Shown in pieces: positions 12,624-24,300 of a stretch of DNA of 64,000 nt. The notes under the pieces are model-generated. The model saw nothing but the letters and a program-made list of their open reading frames with translations, did not search any database and had not been told where the DNA came from. Both the position numbers and the translations under genes were made by a program. The DNA lies in contig NW_002060954.1 in the NCBI RefSeq assembly GCF_000150275.1, positions 1,392,074-1,456,073 on the forward strand, written 5' to 3'. Positions within the stretch are counted from its first letter, which is position 1; each line of letters opens with the position of its first letter. The DNA comes from Trichoplax adhaerens (taxonomy: Eukaryota > Placozoa > Uniplacotomia > Trichoplacea > Trichoplacidae).

Positions 12624-15297
12624 CTAATTTTCTTTGAGCACGAGACAATTATCTAAGTGCTCATTAATTATTGAATGCCGAATATCTGTTCGGTGACAAA
12701 TCGGACACTTAACATAACGAAGTTCATCCGCCACTGAATCCATTGAGAGTGGTTTACGTTCTTGCGAACTTTCTCCATCTCTGATTTTTGATTTTTCCCT
12801 TATAAATAATATTTCATCATCACTGTCTGTAAAATTGCCTTGATAACGACTGTTATCTTTCTGTGCTGTAGGTTCGCTTTCTGGGTTGGATTCGAGAGAC
12901 GTATCTAAGAGACTTATAATTTGCAGCTTACTCGAGCTATTAATATTATGGATTGTATCTGCTGAATCGCACACATTTACAGGATTTTCTTTAATTTTAC
13001 TAAGTTGTCTTGGATTAGAGATTTGAGACTTTTCATAAACAGCAAATTTATTGATGCAATCATTAGTTACTCCTTCACTTATTTGATGAGTTCGGTGAGT
13101 AGTAGCAGCAGAGTGTTGACTTAAGGCTGGAAATCGGTAATTGGCGGTACTAGATTTATCATCGTTTGATCCTAATACATAACCTTTTCCAGAGAATGGA
13201 ATAGTTGCATATGAAATACTGCTGTTTTGATTATCGTTATCGACTGACTTTTCGCTATTGATGCTACGTGAACCATCGCTAATACTGGTACCTTGAGCAC
13301 GATCGATGTTATCATTCACTTTTTTAGCATGATGGAAATCAGTTATTTTGGTTTGATTATCATTGTCCTTATCCAATTTTTTTCTTTTTTTGCCTTTTTC
13401 TCCGTAGCCTTCAGGCTCCTTGACTTTTATAAATGTACCACCGCAGCTTTGTTGATGATCGCTCCACCAAGGGTCGTTCTTGGATGGAGCTCTATTCATA
13501 GCTCTTTTTACGTAACCAAAAAATGGCGAACGATCCTTACAAGGCCCATTACATCGCCACCAGTGTTGTCTGTAGACATTAACCTAATCATAAATAAGAT
13601 ATTACTCTGATCTACTGTATTTTCCAATTAAAGGTATGCAGCCATCGTATGAAATAAAGTTAATAAATATCTTTGCCTGCGTAAACAGATTGTCAATGCA
13701 TACTGATACAGATCATTATTAAATTAGGGTACAAAGAATTAACTAGTGAACTATCCTGCATTACATCGTAGGCAATATTTGTCTACAATTGCAATACAAA
13801 AGGCGCTTACATCCTATAGCATTGCTATTTTTGACATACAGTACAGTATACAGAAGCTGACTTAAATCAACCGAATTTTACCTCATCGTGAAAGTTGTGA
13901 TAAACCTAAGCAGGGCAATGCAAATTAAATTGCAGAAAAAGAAAAATTACAATTATAAATTAGATCAGGCAAGAAAAGAATCTGTTACAGTGACAGGTTA
14001 CTCCGTAAAGTATGTCAATCCGTAAGTTCAATTATGCAAATTCAACAACACGAACTGTTATATTAGCTCCAGTAGCACTATTGATCCTATGCATGTGTTC
14101 CAAGAAGCATGGTCCATGAGCATCGTGATCCTAATAGAATAAATTATGATAGAGAAATACGAGTACGTTATTCTATCCTAGCTTAAATGATACCGACAAT
14201 ATACGTATGCGTATGCTCGCAAATGGCAAGATAAAAGTTATGCATATTACCCTATTATCATGTATCACGAAGAGGTAAGCATGGATCATTTCATGCTAAA
14301 ATTTTGAAAAAATAACATAAGAGGTTATGGAATCATGTATTATTTAGCACTAATAAAATCGCTGGATCATTTATTAGTTCTATATGATGTCTTGCTACAG
14401 CACATTACAGCTGACGTTTATAGTCGACAGCATTGAAAAAATTGTAAGACTCCCCAAAATTGATATTGCCCATAAGATCAAGTGCTGTAACTTGTAGAAT
14501 ACTTGTATATCCTTTACTGATGATAGTATAGAGTATAATGTAGTTCTAATTACTTGCAAATGTTCTAAGCGTAACCATTTCATGCTTCAATGCAGTGACA
14601 AATTGATAGTATTACGCGTCCAACATAAGTAAATTACCGGTTATTAACGTTGTATTATCATCATGGCTGCAAAGAAAATCATTGGTAAAGTTCCATACTT
14701 ACAGTATGCGATCTTTACTTACCAAGAGCGTTTGTACAAGATCTCGTCTTGGTCGAAATTTCAGTAATGGTTGGCTTAAACGGATTGAGCAATAGCCAGC
14801 TTTTTTCTGATAGATACATAGTCCGGCACACCTTGATAAATCATCGAAGAAAATTACTATAAACCTCATTGATTATCATTAAAAGTCAACTAGTGCTTGT
14901 GTCATGTCAACATCTGCATAGCGACCAAGGACAATATACGCATACTGTATCAAATGTTTGACACCTTTCTATTTCAATCACGCTACAATTTATTATTGAA
15001 TACTGAAATAAGTTAGGATAAGAACTTGTAAAATAACGATAATATACAGAGAATTACTTACAAAGTCATCTTTGGGCTCCATCGGACTTCGACACTTAAT
15101 AGCTTACCCCAAAAATATGACTGATTATACTGGAGAAATAGCGCTCGAATATCCGGATTGGGATCGTTAATCTCCCAATAATCATCGACTATTGAAACAG
15201 TTGGATCTTTACTATTCTTACTTTCTGGTGAATCTTGCTTGCTAAGGGCTACAGCTAGAGCAAAATCATTATCTTCACACCAATCAGTTTGATCCAT
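12624..15297 (-). CDS. SPRTN: SPRTN DNA-protein crosslink protease
   Basis: DNA-dependent metalloprotease (Spartan/DVC1) that degrades DNA-protein crosslinks at replication forks. Six exons in consistent phase give 482 residues (human 489): 15062-15297, 14723-14831, 14251-14295, 14056-14130, 13882-13905, 12624-13583. The SprT domain includes PDIRALFLQYNQSYFWGKLL, the zinc-binding HEMIHAYLF (HExxH) in its own 45-nt exon, and HGPCFLEHMHRINSATGANI with the third His. It ends at HWWRCNGPCKDRSPFFGYVK and CGGTFIKVKEPEGYGEK. The disordered tail carries a PIP-box-like QTKITDFHHAKK (13320-13355), the p97-binding SHP box IPFSGKGYVLG, and a C-terminal UBZ4 zinc finger (CPICHRTD...HLDNC). Exon 5 is only 24 nt (VYHNFHDE). 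The start is the ATG at 15297, preceding an acidic N-terminus like that of the human protein. It is divergent from HAO1 with a 460-bp gap. Confidence 0.95.
13320..13355 (-). other. PIP-box / putative PIP degron in SPRTN
   Basis: Encodes QTKITDFHHAKK. This fits QxxIxxFH, a PCNA-binding motif with His at the last aromatic position. It also has Thr-Asp at positions 5-6 and a Lys four residues after the box, which are the known features of a CRL4-Cdt2 PIP degron as in p21 (QTSMTDFYHSKR). It lies N-terminal to the SHP box; in human SPRTN the PIP box lies C-terminal to it. Confidence 0.6.
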
Positions 15298-15757
15298 GCT
15301 GTCGCCATAAGAGCTGATGATCCAGAAGTCGGGAACCAGTATAGACTTGTTACTCGATGGCGAACAACAACGGTAGTACAGTACTTTCTAGAGGCTTTCT
15401 AGAGCACGATTACCATACGCAAAGTATAGTTAGTATGCAGTATTGTCCAGTTTATTGACAAATCATTATGTACACAGTAGTATAGTAATTCAAGAATGGC
15501 CAACCTGCTTACCATACACTATAGTAATAATTAATTAATTAATTAATATGATGAATTTTATGTTTTGCGACGTTTAAATCAATGCTTTCGCTCATGCTAT
15601 ACTGTACTACTATGTCATTAACCAGGATATCTGCTGATAGAAATTAACTTGTGGACGAATAACGCAAATCTACAGTAGATGCCCCCCCCCGTTCTGTACT
15701 GTAAATAGAAAGGATAGCAAGCTTTGACCCCGATGCAGTAACAGCAACCTTGCAATC
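15298..15757. promoter_or_regulatory. divergent SPRTN/HAO1 intergenic region
   Basis: 460 bases separate the start codons of SPRTN (-) and HAO1 (+), so the promoters must overlap or abut unless there are unseen 5' non-coding exons. It contains TACAGTAC/TACTGTA motifs, a TTAA-repeat run near 15530-15547 and a run of about ten C near 15684. No canonical TATA box is evident. Confidence 0.5.
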
Positions 15758-18491
15758 ATGGCCTTACCCGAAGTTATTTGCGTGCGTGATGTGGAAAAAT
15801 ATGCAATAGCCCACCTAAATAAAAATGCATTGGGTTACTATGATTCCGGAGCAGATGATGAGGAAACCTTAAATGATAACATCAATGCCTGTAAGAAGTT
15901 AGTACCGGTATTAGATGATGCGTTGATTGGCGCACGAAGATACAGTAGTTGATTGGATTTTTAGTGGTTGATCAGTGAGTGATTCATGACTAAATTGCAG
16001 CATTTAGCAGTTCATGAGTATGGCAGATCTTAACCATTGCTGCATGGCAATCGGGTATTTTTCTCCCATGCTAATCTTTCGTACTAGATAGTAAATACTG
16101 TAATAGTGTAGCTAGATATCATACAATTTTGCTAGCTACGAGATAGCCTAGACCTGCAAATAACTGTTATCATCATTTTGACTTTTTTGCCTTCATGATT
16201 AAGACTACGGTTGAGACCGCGTATGCTGGTTGATGTAACTAAAGTCGACTGCAGTACGACAATCCTTGGTCAGAAAATTTCTTTTCCTGTAGGAATAGCA
16301 CCTTCTGCGATGCAACGAATGGCTCATCCTGATGGAGAAATTGCTACTGTCAAAGGTAAGATTGTATTTAGACCTGATTTACATTTATAATGAATCATTA
16401 GTGTAATTCATAATCGCATTATCAGCAACGTGGCCGGTATACAGTAAATGCTAGTAATGATAATGTTATAATGTTATATTGTATATAGTAATAGTCATCG
16501 CTTGGGCGCCTTCATTGAGGTATTTAATTGATGAGTCCCATTTTACTTTGCTTACTTTTTAGTATCACCATGTTACGTTCTGTCCGTGCAAAATCATCTT
16601 GCTAGTATTGATAATAATAATAAGCATCGTTTTGGGCATTTACTTTGGTGTTTAATTGATGAGTCCCCATTTTAGTTTGCGTACCTTTCTTTTAGTAGTC
16701 CCTAGTATACAGTATACGCTAGTCTAATTTGCACACTAGTATTTAAAATCAATCAAGATCAGACACTTTGTGAATGGCAAGTTAACATAATACTTAAAAA
16801 GTTGCTAATCTATGTATTATGAACTCCATATAACTATACAAAACAGCTGCTGATTCTTTGAAGACTTGTATGACTCTAAGTACACTAAGTACAACTAGTA
16901 TGGAAAGCGTTGCAGAAGCTTCACCAAATACCTTGCGATGGTTTCAGTTATATGTGGTAAAGGACCGCGAGATAACGCGGCAATTTGTTAAAAGGGCTGA
17001 AATGTCTGGGTATAAAGCGTTAGTATTAACGGTTGATGCACCAGTTTTAGGAAACAGAAGGATAGATGTTAGGAATAGGTCAGTTAAATATCTAGCAGTG
17101 TAGATATTAGATACGTATATCAAATTTTTCTTATCTTTACATCATTGATACAGTACTAGTAAACACACAAATTAAGCCAATTGACATTTCTAGATTTCAC
17201 CTACCTCCGCATCTCTCGCTTGGTAATTTTGAGAAAGTAACCTTGCATATAGAAAAAAACAAGAAAAGCGACTCTGAATTATCGCGATATTTTGTATCGG
17301 AAATGGATGCATCATTAACATGGAAAGATATCACTTGGCTAAAGTCAATTACCTCGCTTCCAGTTATCGTAAAAGGTATTTTAACTGCTGAAGATGCTGA
17401 AATGGCAGTCAGGGTTGGCGTCGAAGGTATTTGGGTATCAAATCATGGAGGAAGACAATTGGATGGAGTGCCAACTGCTGTAAGTATTGTGATATCATAG
17501 ATATTATACTATAGATATATTTTACTTTTCAGTTATCATTACCATGATTATTTTGTAATGTAGTTATCTCTAATGCAGATATTCTAAAATTTTTAAATAC
17601 GCTAGATTGAAGCCTTGCCAGAAATTGTCAAAGCGGTAAATAATAGAGCAGAAATCTATGCAGATGGAGGTTTTCGTACTGGTACGGATGTATTTAAAGC
17701 CATCGCACTTGGAGCCCGAGCTGTATTTGTTGGCAGGCCGATACTATGGGGACTCGTTTATAATGTATGCTTAACTTTAGTGCGAAGCTAATTTTACTTT
17801 ATTGCATGCAAGAATACACATTTTGTGCATCGTAGAATGTGCAATGTAATTTTCAGGATGAGCTTTGAAGTCATTTTCTTTGATTGCTTTTTGTCTTTAA
17901 TATATTTATATTCTATACAGGGACAGAAAGGTGTTGAGAAAGTTTTGCAGCTATTGCAACAAGAATTTCATCGAACGATGCAGTTATCTGGTAAGCCTAT
18001 TTGCCTCAGTATACGTACTGTCACTTATTAATCTTATTAGTATGTAATATGGATTATCAAAGGATAACAATGATAGACATAGGCATAAATTAATTTATTA
18101 CCTGTGTACTATTCTTATTACTCATACCATTTCCTTTTTGAAATGACTCTTGTAATTTATCGGCTAATTTGATGTTAGCTTAGGTGTAAAATTGATCTTT
18201 CGCTATTAGCTACTGCGTTTAGTCTAAAATTTGGCAAGACGATATGAATCTTGATCTAGTTGTTAGTGGTTGATCAAATGGTATCACTAATTAGTGAATT
18301 ATCCGTTACGGAGTTGTAGACCCACATTATTTAATATTGTACTATCTTCGTTCGCAATTTACGCTGTAAGCATGTGATATCGGTATATAAAAAATTAATA
18401 TAATTTTATGTTATTACTTGCAGGTTGTGTTTCAATCAAGGATATTAAATCGTCATTGATAACCTATGCTTCAAGCTATAGTAAACTATGA
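15758..18491 (+). CDS. HAO1: (S)-2-hydroxyacid (glycolate) oxidase
   Basis: FMN-dependent peroxisomal alpha-hydroxyacid oxidase that oxidises glycolate to glyoxylate with release of H2O2. Seven exons in phase give 368 residues (human HAO1 370): 15758-15897, 16204-16355, 16847-17078, 17194-17479, 17606-17764, 17921-17990, 18424-18491. Family landmarks are [12 protein letters not shown] (active-site Tyr), [28 protein letters not shown] (active-site Tyr), [26 protein letters not shown] (Lys contacting FMN), [16 protein letters not shown] (catalytic His and substrate Arg), [12 protein letters not shown] and [10 protein letters not shown]. The protein ends Ser-Lys-Leu, a canonical PTS1 peroxisome signal. 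The exon 1 donor is GTTAGT; using it restores KLRLRPRM across the junction. HAO1 fits better than HAO2 from [11 protein letters not shown] and [11 protein letters not shown], but the enzyme could be a single ancestral form. Confidence 0.95.
16498..16695. repeat. imperfect tandem duplication in HAO1 intron 2
   Basis: Two related segments (about 16498-16565 and 16625-16695) share TTTAATTGATGAGTCCC and the following CATTTTA(C/G)TTTGC. The unit is about 70 bases with about 125 bases between starts. It is entirely intronic. Confidence 0.6.
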
Positions 18492-19986
18492 TGGCAACTG
18501 TTACAATTATAATTACTCATTTGAACAGTTATACCGTCAACAGATTTCTTAGTTATAGGTATGGAATAACTGTCTAGAATGTTTTGTTGAATTTTATGCC
18601 ATTAGAGATTGATGATTAATTCAGTTATCTCTATAAAGCAATCAAGTATTGTATAATCTGCACCTAATGCCTATATTATAATTATCGTAATTTTATGACC
18701 AGTTATGTTGATAAAAATTTAAAAATTTAAAGTTAGATGAATTTAGTATAAAAAGGATTGTCATCCAATATCTCGAATTCAATCAAGTTGTAAAATGTGC
18801 GAGGATTATTAGCAGGGTACAAGATTGTGTAAATAGCAATGCTGTTCTCCAATGAATCAAATCAACTTTTGCTAGAAGAATAGACAATTTAGATAGCATG
18901 CAGGGATTTCAATTTTTATATATAGAATCAAGGCAAAAAGTGAATATTCTACGAATGTTCAGAACAGTAGTAGAATTGCAAGCATAATGCACGTTGTGTT
19001 GCTGATAGTAGCGATCTATGATTAGAGTGATGATTTAGCAATAGATTCGATAAATTACAGGTGAAAGACTCTGAAACGATAAGGTAATGTCATATTTTAT
19101 CCACATTTGTATAAAGAATTCTTTTGATCGTCAATACATATAAAATACGTCATGTGATAATCTATACGATATCTCGCCCACAACCACGCTTATTCTGCCA
19201 AACTTGATCAAATAAAATATGCCTAGCAGTAATATTTTCATATAATATATATATTATATAACTTAATTTAAGGATTGATCAATATAGATTCATTAAGCAA
19301 CATAATTGAAGGAGATGAATGATTCGTTCACAGAAATAGTGGTGTATCTACTGCATTATTTAAAAAAAATATCTCGTTTCTTGAGTATTTGTATAATACA
19401 GAGCATATCAGAATTACTATATTTTTATTACTACGCCTACATCAGAAGATGAATAACTATTTCTACCATCAAAATTCGAAAAGTTCCCCCAAGCGTTTAT
19501 GCAATCTTGACGTAATATCTTACATCAGCAGTATTACGAGTCATCCTTTATTTACTGTTTGTATGTGAATAAGGGAATATCTCGACGACAACAGCACTGC
19601 AAGCTCCGGAAACATAATCATTTGAGCTAGTTGATCAATGGGTTGTTCTCTGTTCCTTTTTATGGATATCCTCTACGTATCTTGGCAACACTCATATACA
19701 ACGGCTATCGTTGTATCTATTGAAAGTAATAATTTCACTGATGACCAGTATTTGTAGCTGATATACAGACTGAATACTGTTGGATCTACTGTTGAATAGA
19801 GTATGGCGATAGAGGTAAACATCATTCCTATCGCATTACTTGATGGGAGAGTTTGCCTAAAGACCGATATTAGCTCTACCAATGAAAATTCTTCAATACA
19901 GAAGGTAAAAACGCAAAAGAATTTCATTTTTCGCTATCCATATCGCTTCCACTCTACATGCCTATCTTGCAACAGGCCCTATCGGT

Positions 19987-20236
19987 CTTACTATTGCTCG
20001 TATTGGAGTTTGACTTTTTATTTTTGGATCAGATTTGGAGTTGGAAAATGGCGTTTGGACAGAACTCTGCTGTAGACTGGAGAAACCGAGTGAACTAATA
20101 CACACGTTCTTACTATTGCTCGTATTGGATTTTGACTTATTTATTTTTTGGATCAGATTTGGAGTTGGAAAATGGCGTTTGGACGGAACTCTGCTGTACT
20201 GTAGACTGGAGAAACCGAGTGAACTAATACACACGT
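19987..20236. repeat. tandem repeat, two ~122-bp units
   Basis: Unit 1 (19987-20108) and unit 2 (20109-20236) are nearly identical, beginning CTTACTATTGCTCGTATTGG and ending GTGAACTAATACACACGT. Unit 2 has small insertions (extra TTTA, CTGTA). Both carry TGGAGTTGGAAAATGGCG. Origin unknown. Confidence 0.85.
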
Positions 20237-20276
20237 ATACGATTACCGCTGATTTCAAAGGTGAAGGTGTGTCAAG

Positions 20277-20342
20277 TTGACTCAACCGGTTGGTTACGTG
20301 TTGCTAACTTGCTACGCATAGAATAGCAACCGGTTGAGTCAA
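20277..20342. repeat. 16-bp perfect inverted repeat
   Basis: TTGACTCAACCGGTTG at 20277-20292 is repeated as its exact reverse complement at 20327-20342 with a 34-base loop. The arm contains the 6-bp palindrome AACCGGTT core. It may be a stem-loop or the remnant of a small transposable element. Confidence 0.8.
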
Positions 20343-20456
20343 AACTTATTGTTAATTAGTATAATATAACAATTAATGATTAACAATACAATAATAGACT
20401 TTACAGTGATAAGAAGAAGGGTAACGTCAGCCAGTCAGTCACTACAAGGTGACGCG

Positions 20457-20854
20457 CGTTCACTGCTGGAAGGGTGACATGCATGCAGTCAACTTCTCCA
20501 TGAGATGTAGTAGCGTGCAAAATGAATTGTCAGCCCTAGAAACGTCACTCGTCTCTACCTTCCTAGTGAAAACCATGTCGCGTAAGGTCAAGGCGAGCTG
20601 AAGAGGGGTGACATTTTATAATCTGCGTTGAATGGATAATGAGATACACATTGCACGTTCACTGCTGGAAGGGTGACATGCATGCAGTCAACTTCTCCAT
20701 GAGATGTAGTAGCGTGCAAAATGAATTGTCAGCCCTAGAAACGTCACTCGTCTCTACCTCCCTAGTGAAAACCATGTCGTGTAAGGTCAAGGCGAGCTGG
20801 AGAGGGGTGACATTTTATAATCTGCGTTGAATGGATAATGAGATACTCATTGCA
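20457..20854. repeat. tandem duplication, two 199-bp units
   Basis: Units at 20457-20655 and 20656-20854 differ at only a few positions; period 199 was measured from CACTGCTGGA at 20461 and 20660. Each unit contains GTGCAAAATGAATTGTCAG, related to the arm of the inverted-repeat element at 5244-5341. The open frame across it is not gene-like. Confidence 0.9.
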
Positions 20855-21345
20855 GGATAAACTGCACTACAAGTGCCCATTCAACAGTTAGTACATCATA
20901 CTGTGGACTACTTTTGATACAAAATCATTTTCTACTAAGCAAGTGTATCATTGCTATACTAATTAATAAGAAGGTAGTGAACGACTTCTTCTCTCGACTG
21001 CCACTCAATGCCTTCACTATAATGATTCCATAATGAATAAGTCAATTCATGGCTAACATTCTGTGGCTTTACAACTCCTGCTTTGGATCTATTTCTACCT
21101 TTTGACAGCGTAAATATCACCTAGGATTGATCATAATACCGTGTAGTACTAGTTGTCAGCTGGATTTGCTTCAATTTTTTTTTACAGTTGATTTTCTTGA
21201 TCGTCCAAATTTCAATTCATTGCACAGGTAGAAAAAAACGCATTGAAATACCGACACAAATCATATTGGAATTGCAACCTTTTGGCCACAAGTCGAGGAT
21301 TAAGCAAGTCAAATACCAACTGGATAGGCGTAGCAGTGAAGAATC

Positions 21346-24300
21346 ATGTTAACTACCCTAAAAACTGTATGTTTCCTTGGTTTATTCGCATTATTGGTCA
21401 CAGTTTGGATATGGTTATACGCCACAGTATCTTGGTATCGTGCATTAATTGATGGCAGCTTGGCGGTAAATAGACCATTGAAAAAATCCATCCCACCTTA
21501 TCCAGGAGATCAATTAACCAACATTTTTTGGTTTGTTCAGGTATATTCTTTCTACGTTAAAATCGATGTGGCATTATCTTAGCAGACTGTTAGTAGAGAT
21601 AATTTGTTATCAATCAATATTTACTGTCACATAATCCCCCTCAAAATCTTGTCCAACATGCTCCACATCTACCTATGTACACTGTGTACAGTTATGGTAT
21701 ACTCCAGTCAAGTACTTAATTTGTTGATGAAACCACGAAATTGGGTCTAGTAGTCTAATTTTGTTACGTATACTCTATAATATTATTAGTAAAACATGCA
21801 ATATTCTAAGGGATAGCCAGAAATGCCTATATTGCTGTCCAATATAGTAATGTCTACTGTTGTGTCGTAATAGTAACAAAGGCATTGCAAGAATGCCATG
21901 GTGGAACCCCTGACTCACTGTACAGTGTACAGTATACGCTATACAGTACAGTGACAAGTCTGTCGATAGCATTATGGATTATTGAATCATTGCTTATTTT
22001 GGATAAGTCTATCTAAAATGCTGTGATTTCTTCAAATACAAAAATGGGCTATTAACGTAATTCATGATGGCATCAATTTTAGAAGCCGGCTATCAATGAT
22101 TACTTTGCAAAATCATAGCCTTACTTTGACACCTTGTTGTTCTGTCATGACCTGAACTCTTGCCACGTATTATAAACATATAGATCAATATCACAACTTA
22201 GCATACAATACAGGTTTATAGTTTGAGTGTGCACCAGGTTGTGCTAATGATAGAGTACAGCAATATAGCATTAACGATATTATTTGGATACTAAATGCAT
22301 AGTTAAATCTTACGAAGTATATATTCATATGAGAACTATTATCATACACAAGGATCTACATTTAATGATTAACGTCTTTTACCTGCCTTTTTGTACTACA
22401 TATCGTATTGTAGACTCGTAGACTCTGGCAGGCCGTGTGCTATAGTGCAGTAATCTAACACAATATTTCTTATTAGTTATTAATTAATTTTATTTTAAAA
22501 CAGCGATAACGGAATTAAACACGGAATAACTTATGATAACTTCTTAAAATGGCAATCACACGTATAGCTTTGTTTTTCTTAAACCGAAGAATGTAGATCA
22601 TTATTGATCGTAAACTTATTGATTATGAGTACTTATTATTTTAATACAGCCTTCTGATGCTATATTCTAACTGATAATTATATAATTAATCAATAATTTC
22701 TCAGTACTGTAATTAGTTAATAAGTTAATGGCAAGGTAATAGTAATAATACGTTTAAAGCGAAATTAACTTATATAGAAATCTTTCAACTCATCGTATAT
22801 CGTATGCAAAAATGTTATTTTCACAGATTAAGCATTTAAAAGGTATAATATGCTCAACCATTTTAAACAAAATATTATTCTCCTAGTAGATTAATATGGT
22901 AGCTATGCCATGATGTGATGTAGATACTAAACCAAAGAAATAAATATCCCTCGGAATGACATCATTCTTGTAGTACAAAAATTCGTTAATTTTTATAGTG
23001 ATACTGTAGTTTAATTCTGAATAGATGCTAGGACGTAAACCATAATTACGTAATTGAGTCATTTTGTCGCTGTAATAAATTAGAGTATGATTATAAATAT
23101 TTGTATTTGAAGTAGCACTTTACAGCATGGCCATAAAAAAATTATAATAAAAACCAATTGTAATCTACTTATTTAGATCTCCGATATCCATATTAGTAAA
23201 TGGCAAGGATCTAAACGTGCCGATGATTTGATAACGTTTTGCCAGCAAAGTTTATCTGTTATAAAGCCGGAACTAGTTATTGTAACAGGTAGAGAAAAAA
23301 TAGAGATATTTATTATCAACCCCTCCACCATAGACTGATCACTTCAATTAACTGATGATGTGTGCGTCTCAGAAGCAGTAAGGCCGGTATCACCAAATGT
23401 TTTATAGTACAGTTTCTAACAGGATACCATTTGAGGCCTAATGCTATTCGTGCTATGCGTGTACATAGAATATATCATTAGGATTAATAATAAGTCGTTA
23501 GCTTTTTCATTGATCTATTGCTTAATAGGGGATCTCACCGATGCAAAAGACCAGTATAAACTATCATCCACACAATATAGGAAAGAATGGGAAATGTACA
23601 ATAACGTACTTCATCAATGTCGTAATGTCCGAAAGATGCGATGGATTGATTTACAAGGAAATCATGGTTAGTTTGGTAGAACAGTTCTGTATTTTGTACC
23701 CATGTACTGTAGGTAGTTAAATCATATACAATTTACGTTGATTGCAATGAATGCTTACACGTGTACGGCATAACGAGCATCTGTATGCAATTATAACTAA
23801 CTATAATCTATATGTTCCACGAACATAACGTTGAATTAAAAAAGTTTTCTTTTTATCTCATTTTTAGATGCTTTTGATGTATCTGCTCTCTCGAGAAAAA
23901 GGGACTATTATCGGTAAGCCTTTGCTTAAGAATTATCTTCCAATGAGTATGCTCTACTTTAGGTGTTCGTTTGATTCCAATCTGAAAGAAAAGTAATAAG
24001 CAGGACCTACATGATTATTATCTTGTATTACAGGTTATATTCTGCTAGTGGTGGCATAGAAAAATGCCGACTTTCTTCCTGTAGATTTACTTACAATACC
24101 AGTTTTGGTGTCTACTCTTTCAATACATTAAATGCTATTCCTGATCCTGGACCTAGGAGGCCGTACAATTTTTTCGGATCATTTGATAAGGTTAGTATTT
24201 GGCTACATTACAGATGAATATTGGAGATCCTAAAATCCTTGATAAAATGGTATTGAGTTTAGTAAAATTTACAGTTTTAAAAGTAGCCTTTGTATTCCTA

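Larger units (their letters stand above)
18492..21345. other. intergenic region with repeats
   Basis: No gene is recognised between HAO1 and TMEM62, both on the plus strand. The left part (18.5-19.9 kb) is plain AT-rich sequence. The right part carries two tandem-repeat blocks and a short inverted repeat, annotated separately. The long open frames near 19.8-20.3 kb are repeat artefacts. Confidence 0.6.

Noticed and set aside
19673-20285. Frames with repeated VCISSLGFSSLQ or FWIRFGVGKWRLD segments.
   Set aside because: Produced by the 122-bp tandem repeat; no homology or splice structure.
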